Shown piece after piece: positions 16,666 to 24,864 of a DNA stretch of 42,298 nt (the first letter of the stretch is position 1; each line of letters starts with the position of its first letter). The notes under the pieces were generated by a model. The model was given only the letters and a program-made list of their open reading frames with translations. It was not told the origin of the DNA and searched no databases. The position numbers were made by a program, and so were the translations under genes. Source of the DNA: Prevotella sp. (lineage in GTDB: Bacteria; Bacteroidota; Bacteroidia; Bacteroidales; Bacteroidaceae); the NCBI GenBank assembly GCA_017508965.1, contig JAFWQT010000071.1:1-42298 (forward strand). The letters run 5' to 3'.

Positions 16666-18384
16666 TTATTTCTCGTAGGTAAAAAGTTCAAAGGGTTCCA
16701 TTCCATTCGGATTCATGAAGATGGGCGTCTGCTTGAAGTCGGTCATCTGGCGCACGGCCTTGTATAGATACTGGTCGAGCTGCTGGGTTGACAGGCCAAT
16801 CTCGCCCTCGCCACGGGCAGCGCCGTTGAAGGCATCCACCAGGGCTTTGGTGAAGGCGCCGTTCTTCCAGTCTTCGTTCTCCTTCGACTTGGTGTCGCTG
16901 GCGCTTGAGGCATACATCACCATGCCGTTCTTGGTCCGGCGCAGCTGCTCCACGAAATGATTGCTGGCAGCCGAGCGGTTGCCGCCCATCAAGGCACCCG
17001 AGTAGCAGGCATCAACGAAGACGATGAGCTTGCCGTTGATATCCTCCACAGCCTGACGGAAATCGTTGCTCGAGAAGCAGTTATACAGCTTCGATGTGCT
17101 GCTTCCGTAGTTCATGAAGTAGAAGCGGTCTTTCTCGTCGCGATAGCCATGACCGGCATAGAAGAAGATGCAGACATCCGTCGGTGAAGACTCCTGCTTC
17201 AGCCATTCCATGGCCTCGTAAAAGTCCTCGCGCGTGGCCTCTTCGTCGGTAATGGTCTTCACCTGCACGTCCTGATAAGGGTATCCTTTCTTGGTGCTGA
17301 GCACATGGGCGAAATCGCGCGCGTCCTTGGTGGTGAACTTCAGTTTCGGCAGTTCGGGATCGTTATAGTCGCCCACGCCGATGGCTACGGCAAAGAGCCG
17401 CGGCAGTTCGGCCACCTGCTTCTCGCGGACAAGACGGATGCTTGCCGGTTCGCTGTTTCCATTTTCGTTCTGCGCATAGATGGTCACCGTGCAGTCGCGA
17501 TTGGGAAGGTCAACCTCCACCGTATTGGCAGCACGCACGGCACGGTCGGCCGGCTGTTTCTGGCCGTCAACCATAACGGTAACCCGCGTGCTGGCCTCCA
17601 GTCCCTGTGCCAGCAGCTGGTAGCGCAGCTTGATGACATCGGTATGGAACGGACTCTGGTCTTCGGGGAACAGTATTCTCACCTCGGGGGGAACGGGGCG
17701 GCTGCTTGCCGCAGGCTTCGGAGCCGTCGTAGACTCGCTTTCTCCGCCCATGTTCAGCGTAATTTCTCCCTTCGGGTCAATCTCCACTTCGGTGCCCTGG
17801 TTATCCTGTTTCGGATCCGGCTGCTGAGCAGTTGAAGGCTTCGGAGCCGTTGCCGGCTGCTTCACCTCGGCCACATCCTGCATAGGGATGGCAGCCGAAT
17901 GCTTGCCGGCAGCCTTGTCTTTCCAGAGCTGGCTCATTTTCTTGTCCTGCATCACAAGCACACCTTTCTCATAGCATTCGGCCAGGGTGAGCTGTGCGTT
18001 CTGGTTTCCGTTGTTGGCTGCGTCGGTAAGGTTACGCAACGCCTTGTCGTAGTCGATGGGCACGCCGCGCCCGTACATATAGCAATAGGCCAGATTATAC
18101 TGGGCCTTGGCAAATCCCTTGCGGGCCGCACGCTTGAACCACATGGCTGCCGTGGCGTAGTCCTTGTCGATACCTTCTCCGTTATAAAGGGCATAGCCCA
18201 GGTTGAACTGGCCTTCCTGACTGCCGGCCTCGGCTGCCTTCTGGTAGCATTCCACGGCTTTGCTGAACTGTTGCTTGTCATAGAAGTCGTTGCCCTGCTT
18301 CAGCCATTGGTCGGCCGACTGGGCTCCGACGCCTGACACCCAACACCAAACTACTATTAACAGATATAATCTATTTCTCTTCAT
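16666..18384 (-). CDS. Periplasmic Sel1-repeat/caspase-family (C14) protease
   Basis: 572 aa with a signal peptide (cleavage about VGA-Q at 21-22). Residues ~24-160 are Sel1/TPR repeats ('GQFNLGYALYNGEGIDKDY', 'AQYNLAYCYMYGRGVPIDY'). A Pro/Ala/Gln-rich linker (about 170-230) precedes an Ig-like domain (about 232-318: 'PEVRILFPED', 'VMVDGQ'). The caspase fold follows (about 328-555): His412 in 'FFYAGHG' and Cys460 in 'VDACYSGALMGG' form the catalytic dyad, and 'GMVMYASSASDTKSKE' and 'GAFTKAL' are also typical. All key residues are present, so it should be active. The ATG overlaps the stop of the CHASE2 gene (TAATG), giving translational coupling. Export of a caspase next to a membrane sensor suggests controlled proteolysis in the envelope; targets are unknown. 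Confidence 0.88.
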   Translation of the reverse strand: MKRNRLYLLIVVWCWVSGVGAQSADQWLKQGNDFYDKQQFSKAVECYQKAAEAGSQEGQFNLGYALYNGEGIDKDYATAAMWFKRAARKGFAKAQYNLAYCYMYGRGVPIDYDKALRNLTDAANNGNQNAQLTLAECYEKGVLVMQDKKMSQLWKDKAAGKHSAAIPMQDVAEVKQPATAPKPSTAQQPDPKQDNQGTEVEIDPKGEITLNMGGESESTTAPKPAASSRPVPPEVRILFPEDQSPFHTDVIKLRYQLLAQGLEASTRVTVMVDGQKQPADRAVRAANTVEVDLPNRDCTVTIYAQNENGNSEPASIRLVREKQVAELPRLFAVAIGVGDYNDPELPKLKFTTKDARDFAHVLSTKKGYPYQDVQVKTITDEEATREDFYEAMEWLKQESSPTDVCIFFYAGHGYRDEKDRFYFMNYGSSTSKLYNCFSSNDFRQAVEDINGKLIVFVDACYSGALMGGNRSAASNHFVEQLRRTKNGMVMYASSASDTKSKENEDWKNGAFTKALVDAFNGAARGEGEIGLSTQQLDQYLYKAVRQMTDFKQTPIFMNPNGMEPFELFTYEK

Positions 18385-19607
18385 TATTTCTTCGGCGGTT
18401 TAAAATAAAGTGATTTTTGAGCAAAAGCGTACAGCCGTTTCCATTGTGGATGGATGGTGCAGTAGTCGATGAACCACATGTAGTGGATGCGGGCTCGCTC
18501 GATAAAGGCAACACCCAGCAACGGCAATAGCAGCGAGATGTCGTAGTCGTATTTCACGAAACAGAGGAATCCTATCCATGCAAACACGACGCTGATAACC
18601 AAATATACCAATTTATTCCAATAGATGAAGAATCGGGGGGATTTCTTTCGGGTCAGATAGCCGGCATAGCCTGCAATGAGACATACGATGAGCGTCAGCA
18701 GACCGGAAACGATGTTCGACATCGACGATATCTCATGATGCCCGATGTAGGTCTCGGCAGCGTAGGCCACGGTCTTCAGTCCCGGCATCTTGCCAATGGG
18801 CGTGAAGTGCATGTCGGCCTCTTCGGTAATCGTACCCACCATGGCCAGCTTACCCTTGATGAGCGGCTTGTTCAGCAACACGGAATCGTATCTCACGATG
18901 GGGAACTCCACGTTCGAGTAGAGTATCGTGCGCTTGTTGTTGGGCTCCACCGACGGCTTTTTGCCCATGTACTGGCAGGCAGCCAGATAGGGCAGCGAAT
19001 AATAGGTGGCGGTGTCCAGCTTCTGGCTGATGGTATAGTCGCGAAGGGTTCCGTTGGGGCCGTTGCTCTTCAGCACATTGCTGTAGGCCCACGTGTAGGT
19101 GCCGAAGGGTTCGAAGAACGACTTCAGCACGTCGACGAACTTGCCCTGCTCGGTCGACGAGGCAATCAGCTTGCACGACAGCACGGGCTGCGGCAGCTGG
19201 TCGATGGCCGAAATCAGCTCGCCGTTGGCAATCATGTCCTCGCCCTCTTTCTCGAAGATGACGTCCATCATCACCGTCTTGGGCTGGCAGGCCGCCAGGT
19301 CGCGGAGCGTCTGGGCTATCTCGCCGCGGTCGGTCTGCTCAGTGATGTCTATCAGCACGATGTCGTCGCTCCACTTCACCGAGTGTCCCATCCGCTCGAT
19401 GGAGAAATAGATGTCGGTCATCTTGAACTCGCTCAGCGCACGGCTGACGGGGTCGAAGAGTGAGAAATTGATGAACAGCGTGGCCCAGAAAGCGGTGATA
19501 ATCCATGCCAGCACAACCACGATGAGATGGTCGTGATGGAATATCTCGTGGATATTCTCCTTTATCTTCCGCTTTATGTAACTAAACAGTTTCATCTTTT
19601 TTCTCAA
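18384..19607 (-). CDS. CHASE2-domain membrane sensor without output domain
   Basis: 407 aa; an alternative start at 19595 (MKLFSYIK) would shorten it by 4 residues. One N-terminal membrane helix (about 28-48) is followed by a large extracytoplasmic CHASE2 domain: 'DPVSRALSEFKMTDIYFS', 'DDIVLIDITEQTDRGEIAQTLRDLAACQPKTVMMDVIFE' region and 'KGKLAMVGTITEEADMHFTPIG'. Three helices follow (about 295-315, 328-350, 352-368). CHASE2 proteins normally end in a cyclase, kinase or phosphatase; here the cytoplasmic tail is only ~40 basic residues. The sensed signal must therefore be passed through partners, the neighbouring K+ channel and caspase being obvious candidates (inference). Its start overlaps the channel gene by 26 bp and its stop overlaps the caspase start by 1 bp. 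Confidence 0.85.
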   Translation of the reverse strand: MRKKMKLFSYIKRKIKENIHEIFHHDHLIVVVLAWIITAFWATLFINFSLFDPVSRALSEFKMTDIYFSIERMGHSVKWSDDIVLIDITEQTDRGEIAQTLRDLAACQPKTVMMDVIFEKEGEDMIANGELISAIDQLPQPVLSCKLIASSTEQGKFVDVLKSFFEPFGTYTWAYSNVLKSNGPNGTLRDYTISQKLDTATYYSLPYLAACQYMGKKPSVEPNNKRTILYSNVEFPIVRYDSVLLNKPLIKGKLAMVGTITEEADMHFTPIGKMPGLKTVAYAAETYIGHHEISSMSNIVSGLLTLIVCLIAGYAGYLTRKKSPRFFIYWNKLVYLVISVVFAWIGFLCFVKYDYDISLLLPLLGVAFIERARIHYMWFIDYCTIHPQWKRLYAFAQKSLYFKPPKK

Positions 19608-20385
19608 TCTGTTTCTGGTCTTTTAACAGTTTTCGGGCCATCTTCTGCTCGCGCTTTGCCCTGAGCTCGTCCATATAGCCTGCCGTAATGATGCCCGACG
19701 GCAACGCAACAATGGCCACGCCTACAAAGGCGGAAATCATGCTGATGAACCTTCCTATCTGCGAAACGGGGTAGATGTCGCCATATCCGACGGTGGTCAG
19801 CGTGCAGGCTGCCCAGTAGACAGCGTCGAAGAACGTGTGGAACAGATAGTCGCCCGTGCTGGGGTTGATGTCTTCTTCGGCATTGAACATGATCAGGGCC
19901 GTGATGAAGATATAGAAGGCGGCCAGCGAGAACACCGTCCAGAGGATGCGCCCCTGGCGGCGGATGACGGCCATGATGATTTCCAACGGCTCATAGTAGC
20001 GGATGAACTTCACCACACGCAGGATTCTCAGCAGGCGCGTGATACGGGCTGTCTTGAACGTCGGACTAAGCAGGTGGATGGTAGGGAGGATACTCAGCAG
20101 GTCGATGATGGCCATGATGGTGAACGGGTAGATGATAAACGACACCCATCCCTTCTTCAGCTCGTAGTCGGCCGTTATCCACCGCAAGATGTAATCAGCC
20201 ACGAAAATGATGGCCGGAATAATGTCACAATACCAGAAGATGGGATAATGCTCGCGGAACATCAAAGGAAGTATGCTCACACCTATAACCACGGACATAC
20301 TGGCGTGATACAGCTGCGACCAGCCACCATCATCGTTGAGATATCCGGGGCCGATAATCTCGTATATCTTTTTCCTGACGTTCAT
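19582..20385 (-). CDS. Voltage-gated potassium channel (Kv type)
   Basis: 267 aa, six membrane segments. The S4 voltage-sensor helix carries Arg at 114, 117, 120 and 123 plus Lys126 ('RITRLLRILRVVKF'), one positive charge every third residue as in true voltage sensors. The pore has the K+ selectivity filter 'TTVGYGD' (197-203) preceded by a pore helix 'FFDAVYWAACTL', then S6 with 'ALPSGIITAGY'. A basic/acidic coiled-coil-like tail (about 238-267) may mediate assembly or partner contacts. It should form a tetramer in the inner membrane. It is the first gene of the CHASE2-caspase operon and overlaps the CHASE2 start. The promoter is at 20425-20454. Confidence 0.9.
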   Translation of the reverse strand: MNVRKKIYEIIGPGYLNDDGGWSQLYHASMSVVIGVSILPLMFREHYPIFWYCDIIPAIIFVADYILRWITADYELKKGWVSFIIYPFTIMAIIDLLSILPTIHLLSPTFKTARITRLLRILRVVKFIRYYEPLEIIMAVIRRQGRILWTVFSLAAFYIFITALIMFNAEEDINPSTGDYLFHTFFDAVYWAACTLTTVGYGDIYPVSQIGRFISMISAFVGVAIVALPSGIITAGYMDELRAKREQKMARKLLKDQKQIEKKDETV

Positions 20386-20424
20386 TCTCCGTTTCTACTT
20401 ATGTATAGCAGAGTTTTCCGAGTG

Positions 20425-20454
20425 CAAATATAACAATAATTCTGCGAAATACAA
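20425..20454 (-). promoter_or_regulatory. Promoter of the K+ channel-CHASE2-caspase operon
   Basis: On the minus strand TATATTTG (complement of 20425-20432) is preceded after 19 bp by TTG (complement of 20452-20454). This matches TTTG/TAnnTTTG with a weaker -33. It lies 40 bp upstream of the channel ATG. Confidence 0.6.
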
Positions 20455-20557
20455 TATGAAAAGCGTTTTTTTGTGCGTTTGGACCCAAAAACGCATTCAC
20501 GAGTTTGATAAAAATCTGAAAAGTAAAGCCGCAAATGATTATAAACAATTATTGCAT

Positions 20558-20630
20558 GCAAAGTAATTTAGTCTAAATTGCAAAGTAATTTAGTCTAATT
20601 TACCGAGCAATTTAGACTAAATTACTTTTG
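20558..20630. repeat. Three copies of a near-palindromic AATTTAGWCTAAATT element
   Basis: A 22-bp unit beginning GCAAAGTAATTTAGTC occurs at 20558-20579 and, one mismatch apart, immediately after at 20580-20601. A 20-bp inverted copy follows at 20609-20628. The core of each is a palindrome around one central base. Copies 2 and 3 can form a 17-bp stem. They lie about 105-175 bp upstream of the channel operon promoter and just beyond the asd terminator, so they could be operators for the operon. Confidence 0.6.
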
Positions 20631-20641
20631 AAAGAAACTAT

Positions 20642-20671
20642 AAAAAAACCGCTCCCGAAATTCAGGAGCGG
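20642..20671 (-). terminator. Intrinsic terminator of asd
   Basis: On the minus strand CCGCTCC (complement of 20665-20671) pairs with GGAGCGG (complement of 20649-20655) over a 9-nt loop, followed by seven T (complement of 20642-20648). It lies 9 bp after the asd stop. Confidence 0.85.
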
Positions 20672-20679
20672 CTTAAGGT

Positions 20680-21699
20680 TTATTTCTTCAGCTTCGGATC
20701 GTTCTCAATCAGCCATTCGCCTATCTGCACGGCATTCAGCGCAGCACCCTTTCGGATCTGGTCGCCACTGAGCCAGAAGGTCAGTCCGTTCTCGTCGCTG
20801 ATGTCCTTGCGGATGCGGCCCACATAGACATCATCGTGACCGGCAGTCTCCAAAGGCATGGGATACACCAGCTGCGAGGGATCGTCCTTCACCGTCACGC
20901 CGGGAGCTGCTGCCAAAGCCTCGCGGGCCTCTTCCACGCTGATAGGGCGCTCGGTCTCAATCCATACGCTCTCGCTATGGCTGCGCAACGAAGACACACG
21001 TACGCACATGGCCGAGCACTTGGCGTCGGTGTGCATAATCTTCTGCGTCTCGTTATACATCTTCATCTCCTCCTTGGTGTAGCCGTTAGGCTGGAACACG
21101 TCAATCTGGGGAATCACATTATAGGCCAGCTGGTGGGCGAACTTCTTCACGGTCTTCACCTCGCCCTCTTCTACCATTTCCTTGTACTGCTGCTGCAGTT
21201 CGGCCATGGCAGCGGCACCGGCACCCGATGCGCTCTGATAGCTGGCCACATGGATGCGCTTGATGTGGCTGAGCTGCTCGAGGGGCTGCAGGCATACCAC
21301 CATCATGATGGTCGTGCAGTTAGGATTGGCAATGATGCCGCGCGGACGGTTGAGCGCATCGGCGGCATTGCATTCGGGAACCACCAGGGGCACATCGTCG
21401 TCCATGCGGAAAGCACTCGAGTTGTCAATCATCACGGCGCCGAACTTGGTGATATCGGCGGCAAACTCCTTGCTGGTGCCTGCACCTGCCGATGTGAACG
21501 CGATATCCACATCCTTGAAATCGTCGTTGTGCTGAAGCAGTTTAACTTCAATCTCCTTTCCCTTGAAGGTGTATTTACGGCCGGCAGAACGCTCGCTGCC
21601 AAACAACACCAACTCGTCCATCGGGAAATTTCTCTCGTCAAGGATGCGCAGGAACTCCTGTCCCACGGCACCACTAGCACCTACAATTGCAACTTTCAT
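20680..21699 (-). CDS. asd: Aspartate-semialdehyde dehydrogenase
   Basis: Reduces aspartyl phosphate to aspartate semialdehyde with NADPH in the lysine/threonine/methionine branch. 339 aa from the ATG at 21697-21699 ([20 protein letters not shown]), chosen because the Rossmann motif 'GASGAVG' then sits at the N-terminus and because the longer frame would start inside the promoter. Catalytic Cys128 is in '[10 protein letters not shown]'; the substrate loop 'SYQSASGAG' is at about 153-161; the likely base His241 is in '[11 protein letters not shown]'. The length is normal. It is a single-gene unit with its own promoter and terminator, divergent from the antiporter gene. Confidence 0.95.
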   Translation of the reverse strand: MKVAIVGASGAVGQEFLRILDERNFPMDELVLFGSERSAGRKYTFKGKEIEVKLLQHNDDFKDVDIAFTSAGAGTSKEFAADITKFGAVMIDNSSAFRMDDDVPLVVPECNAADALNRPRGIIANPNCTTIMMVVCLQPLEQLSHIKRIHVASYQSASGAGAAAMAELQQQYKEMVEEGEVKTVKKFAHQLAYNVIPQIDVFQPNGYTKEEMKMYNETQKIMHTDAKCSAMCVRVSSLRSHSESVWIETERPISVEEAREALAAAPGVTVKDDPSQLVYPMPLETAGHDDVYVGRIRKDISDENGLTFWLSGDQIRKGAALNAVQIGEWLIENDPKLKK

Positions 21700-21734
21700 C
21701 TTTCTTTTTATTTGATTTTCAATAAATTTGGGTG

Positions 21735-21765
21735 CAAAATTACACAAATATAAAATAAATGCAAA
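21735..21765 (-). promoter_or_regulatory. Promoter of asd
   Basis: On the minus strand TTTG (complement of 21762-21765), a 19-bp gap, TAATTTTG (complement of 21735-21742), 35 bp before the asd ATG. Confidence 0.7.
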
Positions 21766-21786
21766 ACAAATATAGAAAAAAATAAC

Positions 21787-21794
21787 TACCTTTG
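21787..21794 (+). promoter_or_regulatory. -7 element of the antiporter operon
   Basis: TACCTTTG matches TAnnTTTG and lies 24 bp upstream of the chosen ATG (21819). No good -33 TTTG was found at the usual spacing, so it may need an activator or be weak. It faces away from the asd promoter only 45 bp away. Confidence 0.55.
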
Positions 21795-21818
21795 CACCCA
21801 AATAGAGAAGTCAAGTAC

Positions 21819-23984
21819 ATGGCAATGTTCAATCTCGGCACCTATTTTCCAATCACCGATCCTACGTGGATCTTCTTCATCGTGCTCAGCATCATACTGC
21901 TCGCGCCGATGATTATGGCCAAGCTGCGCATTCCGCACATCATCGGAATGGTGCTGGCAGGCGTGCTGGTGGGACAATACGGACTGAACATTCTGCAGCG
22001 CGACGCCTCGTTCGAAATCTTCGGACAGGTGGGTCTCTATTTCATCATGTTCCTTGCCGGACTTGAAATGGACATGGAGGGCACCAAGAAGCACCTCGGG
22101 AAAATGACGATTTTCGGACTGCTCACGTTCTTTGTCCCCTTCATCATGGTCTATTACGCCGGCATCCACCTGCTCCACTACTCGCGTCAGACCACCCTGC
22201 TGCTCTGCTGCATCATGTCGTCGAACACGCTGATAGCCTACCCCATCATCACGAAATACGGTCTGCAGCGCCATCGTGCCGTCACGCTGTCGGTGGGAGC
22301 ATCGATGATTGCGCTCACCATGGCGCTCATTTCGCTGTCGTTCATCGTCAGCGCCGTGCATGCCGAGACTGCCGGGGGCAGGGTATCTCCGCTCACTTCT
22401 TTCCTGTTTCCGCTGCTGAAACTGGCACTCTATCTGGCAGGCACCATCTACATCCTGCCCCGGGTGACCCGCTGGTTCCTGCAGCGCCACAGCGATGCCG
22501 TGACGCAGTTTGCCTTTGTGATGGCGGTGATGTTCCTCAGCGCGGCCATCACATCGTTCATCGGACTGGAGGGCGTGCTGGGTGCATTCTTCTCTGGCCT
22601 GACGCTCAACCGCTACATCCCGCGCGTTTCGCCGCTCATGAACCGGCTGGAATTCATCGGTAACGCGCTCTTCATACCATATTTCCTGATTGGCGTAGGA
22701 ATGCTCATCAACATCGGGGCTTTGTTCGACAGCTGGCACACGGCCTATGTGATGGCCATCATCGTGATTATCGGAACGGTGGGCAAGATGGTTGCCGGCT
22801 ATCTCGGCAGTTTCGGACTCCGGTTGCCGCTCACCCACGGACACATGATGTTCGGACTTACCTCGGCCCACGCCGCCGGTTCTATCGCCATCGTCATGGT
22901 GGGACTCAAGCTGTCTATCGGCGATGGCAAGTATCTGGTCGACGGAGACATGCTCAACGGTGTGGTGATGATGATTCTCTTCACTTGCATCATCTCATCG
23001 CTCGTCACGGAATACGCCTCACAGCGCATCGTGCTGCAGGACAACCTTATCAACGACGATGAAAAGCAGGGCGACGACGAGAAGATTCTGCTGCCTTTGA
23101 AATACCAGGGCAACAGCGACAAACTGGTCAGCCTGGCCACGCTCATGCGCAACGTGAAGCTCAACCGCGGCATCATCGGACTGAACGTGGTGCTCGACGA
23201 CGATAACGTGCAGAAGAACCAGGCCTTGGGAAGGCAGCTGCTGGAACAGACGGCGAAGGCGGCTGCGGCGGTTGACGTCAGGATGCAGACGCAGAGTCGC
23301 ATCGCAACAAACATCGCCAACGGCATCATGCATGCTTTCAAGGAATACAATGCCAGCGAGATTATCATCGGTCTGCACGAGCCGAAAAACGAGAAAGACT
23401 CTTTCTGGGGCATTTTCACCGAAAGCCTGTTCACCCAGCTAAACCGTCAGATTGTGATTGCAAAGTTCGGACAACCGCTCAACACCATACGCCGCATTCA
23501 GGTAGCTGTGCCAAGCCGGGCTGAATACGAGCCTGGATTCCACCGATGGATTGACCGTCTGGCCCGCATGGCCACCAATCTGGAATGCCGCATCCAGTTC
23601 CACGGTCGACAAGACACGCTGACACTCATCAGCCAGTATATTAAGAACATTCATCCCACCACGCGTGCCGACTACCAACAGATGCAGCATTGGAACGAAC
23701 TGCCTGCGCTGGCCCAGCAAATCAACGAAGACCATCTCTTCGTAATCATCACCGCACGTAAGGGAACCGTCAGTTATAAGACAGCATTCGAGAAACTCCC
23801 CGCAGAGCTTCAGAACTATTATCATCAGCAGAATCTCATCATCATCTTCCCCGACCAGTACGGAGAATCTATGAACGTGATGAGCTTCACCGCTCCGCAG
23901 AAACGCGAGGAAACCAGCGCCTACGACCTGCTTCGTTACTGGATTTCCAAGTCGAATTTCCTACACGGAAAAGAAAACAAATAA
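21819..23984 (+). CDS. CPA2-family cation:proton antiporter with USP-like tail
   Basis: About 721 aa from the ATG at 21819 (MAMFNLGTYF). An upstream in-frame ATG at 21792 lies within the -7 box and is rejected. Residues ~15-425 are a membrane domain of about 12 helices of the Kef/NapA type: 'LRIPHIIGMVLAGVLVGQYG', 'LYFIMFLAGLEMDM', 'GLEGVLGAFFSGL' and 'HAAGSIAIVMVGL'. There is no TrkA-N nucleotide domain; instead ~270 cytoplasmic residues look like two tandem universal-stress-protein folds ('NASEIIIGLHE', 'FTESLFTQLNRQIVIAKFG', then 'IQVAVPSRAEYEPGFHRWIDRLA'). It exchanges Na+ or K+ for protons at the inner membrane; the ion is not decidable. The LolD-like gene starts 10 bp downstream. Confidence 0.85.
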   Translation: MAMFNLGTYFPITDPTWIFFIVLSIILLAPMIMAKLRIPHIIGMVLAGVLVGQYGLNILQRDASFEIFGQVGLYFIMFLAGLEMDMEGTKKHLGKMTIFGLLTFFVPFIMVYYAGIHLLHYSRQTTLLLCCIMSSNTLIAYPIITKYGLQRHRAVTLSVGASMIALTMALISLSFIVSAVHAETAGGRVSPLTSFLFPLLKLALYLAGTIYILPRVTRWFLQRHSDAVTQFAFVMAVMFLSAAITSFIGLEGVLGAFFSGLTLNRYIPRVSPLMNRLEFIGNALFIPYFLIGVGMLINIGALFDSWHTAYVMAIIVIIGTVGKMVAGYLGSFGLRLPLTHGHMMFGLTSAHAAGSIAIVMVGLKLSIGDGKYLVDGDMLNGVVMMILFTCIISSLVTEYASQRIVLQDNLINDDEKQGDDEKILLPLKYQGNSDKLVSLATLMRNVKLNRGIIGLNVVLDDDNVQKNQALGRQLLEQTAKAAAAVDVRMQTQSRIATNIANGIMHAFKEYNASEIIIGLHEPKNEKDSFWGIFTESLFTQLNRQIVIAKFGQPLNTIRRIQVAVPSRAEYEPGFHRWIDRLARMATNLECRIQFHGRQDTLTLISQYIKNIHPTTRADYQQMQHWNELPALAQQINEDHLFVIITARKGTVSYKTAFEKLPAELQNYYHQQNLIIIFPDQYGESMNVMSFTAPQKREETSAYDLLRYWISKSNFLHGKENK

Positions 23985-23993
23985 CAACAAGAT

Positions 23994-24758
23994 ATGATTC
24001 ATGTAAAAAATATCACCAAGAGCTTTGGTTCACTACAGGTGCTCAAAGGCATAACCCTCGACATCAACAAGGGTGAGGTGGTCAGCATCGTCGGACCGTC
24101 GGGAGCAGGAAAGACCACGCTCCTGCAAATCATCGGCACGCTCGACAAGCCCGACAGCGGTTCTGTATGTGTCGATTCCATCGACACCACATCGCTCTCG
24201 CAGAAAGCGCTCTCCGATTTCCGCAACAAGCACATCGGATTTGTTTTCCAATTCCACCAGCTGCTGCCGGAATTCACCGCGCTTGAGAACATTATGATTC
24301 CCGCCTACATTGCCGGCAAAAGCAACAAGGATGCCAAGAAAAGGGCAAAGGAACTGTTAGATTTCATGGGACTCAGCGACCGAGCCAACCATAAGCCGGC
24401 TGAACTGTCGGGCGGTGAAAAGCAGCGCGTTGCCGTAGCACGTGCGCTCATCAACAACCCTGCGGTCATTCTGGCCGATGAACCTTCCGGAAGCCTCGAC
24501 TCCAAGAACAAAGCCGAACTTCACCAGCTGTTCTTTGACCTGCGTGACAAATTCGGTCAGACTTTCGTCATCGTCACTCACGACGAGGGACTTGCAGCCA
24601 TCACCGACCGCACCATCCATCTGAAAGACGGAGCCGTGGTTGAGCCTGAGAATACGGAAGAGCCCATCCTTGAGGTTGCCTCTGAAGACAATGCCCCGAC
24701 CGATGGCAATGCCATTGCTGAAAACACAAGCGACGAAAAAGAAAGCCTTTCCATATAG
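23994..24758 (+). CDS. LolD/MacB-type ABC transporter ATP-binding protein
   Basis: 254 aa. Walker A is 'GPSGAGKTT' (34-42), the Q-loop '[18 protein letters not shown]', the signature '[15 protein letters not shown]' and Walker B '[13 protein letters not shown]'. '[19 protein letters not shown]' is characteristic of LolD, which powers lipoprotein release from the inner membrane with LolC/LolE. No permease is adjacent, which is common in Bacteroidetes for this gene. The last ~35 residues form an acidic Glu/Asn/Asp-rich extension absent from typical LolD. It is cotranscribed with the antiporter. Confidence 0.85.
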   Translation: MIHVKNITKSFGSLQVLKGITLDINKGEVVSIVGPSGAGKTTLLQIIGTLDKPDSGSVCVDSIDTTSLSQKALSDFRNKHIGFVFQFHQLLPEFTALENIMIPAYIAGKSNKDAKKRAKELLDFMGLSDRANHKPAELSGGEKQRVAVARALINNPAVILADEPSGSLDSKNKAELHQLFFDLRDKFGQTFVIVTHDEGLAAITDRTIHLKDGAVVEPENTEEPILEVASEDNAPTDGNAIAENTSDEKESLSI

Positions 24759-24770
24759 GCTAATGCCAGA

Positions 24771-24806
24771 CTCCCCTCCCATCGTAGGGGAGGGGCAGGG
24801 GTGGGG
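24771..24806 (+). repeat. Hairpin with four G4 runs (G-quadruplex motif)
   Basis: CTCCCCT (24771-24777) pairs with AGGGGAG (24786-24792). From 24787 to 24806 there are four runs of four G separated by only 1-2 bases, an ideal G-quadruplex motif on the plus strand. It lies in the 106-bp gap after the LolD-like gene. It may attenuate transcription into the DUF1573 gene; similar G/C-run repeats occur between genes elsewhere (a C/G-run relative lies near 40990). Confidence 0.6.
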
Positions 24807-24864
24807 TCAGTATTATCCTTACTTGAAAAAAATAGTCACCTAAATAACAAATAAACAATTCAAT

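Noticed and set aside
21792-21818. Upstream start of the antiporter gene at 21792
   Set aside because: That ATG-containing stretch lies within the TACCTTTG promoter element, so it would not be transcribed.
21786-22871. Minus-strand frame of 361 codons opposite the antiporter gene
   Set aside because: Composition (His/Arg/Glu-rich) is typical of an antisense shadow; the plus-strand product is a clear membrane antiporter.
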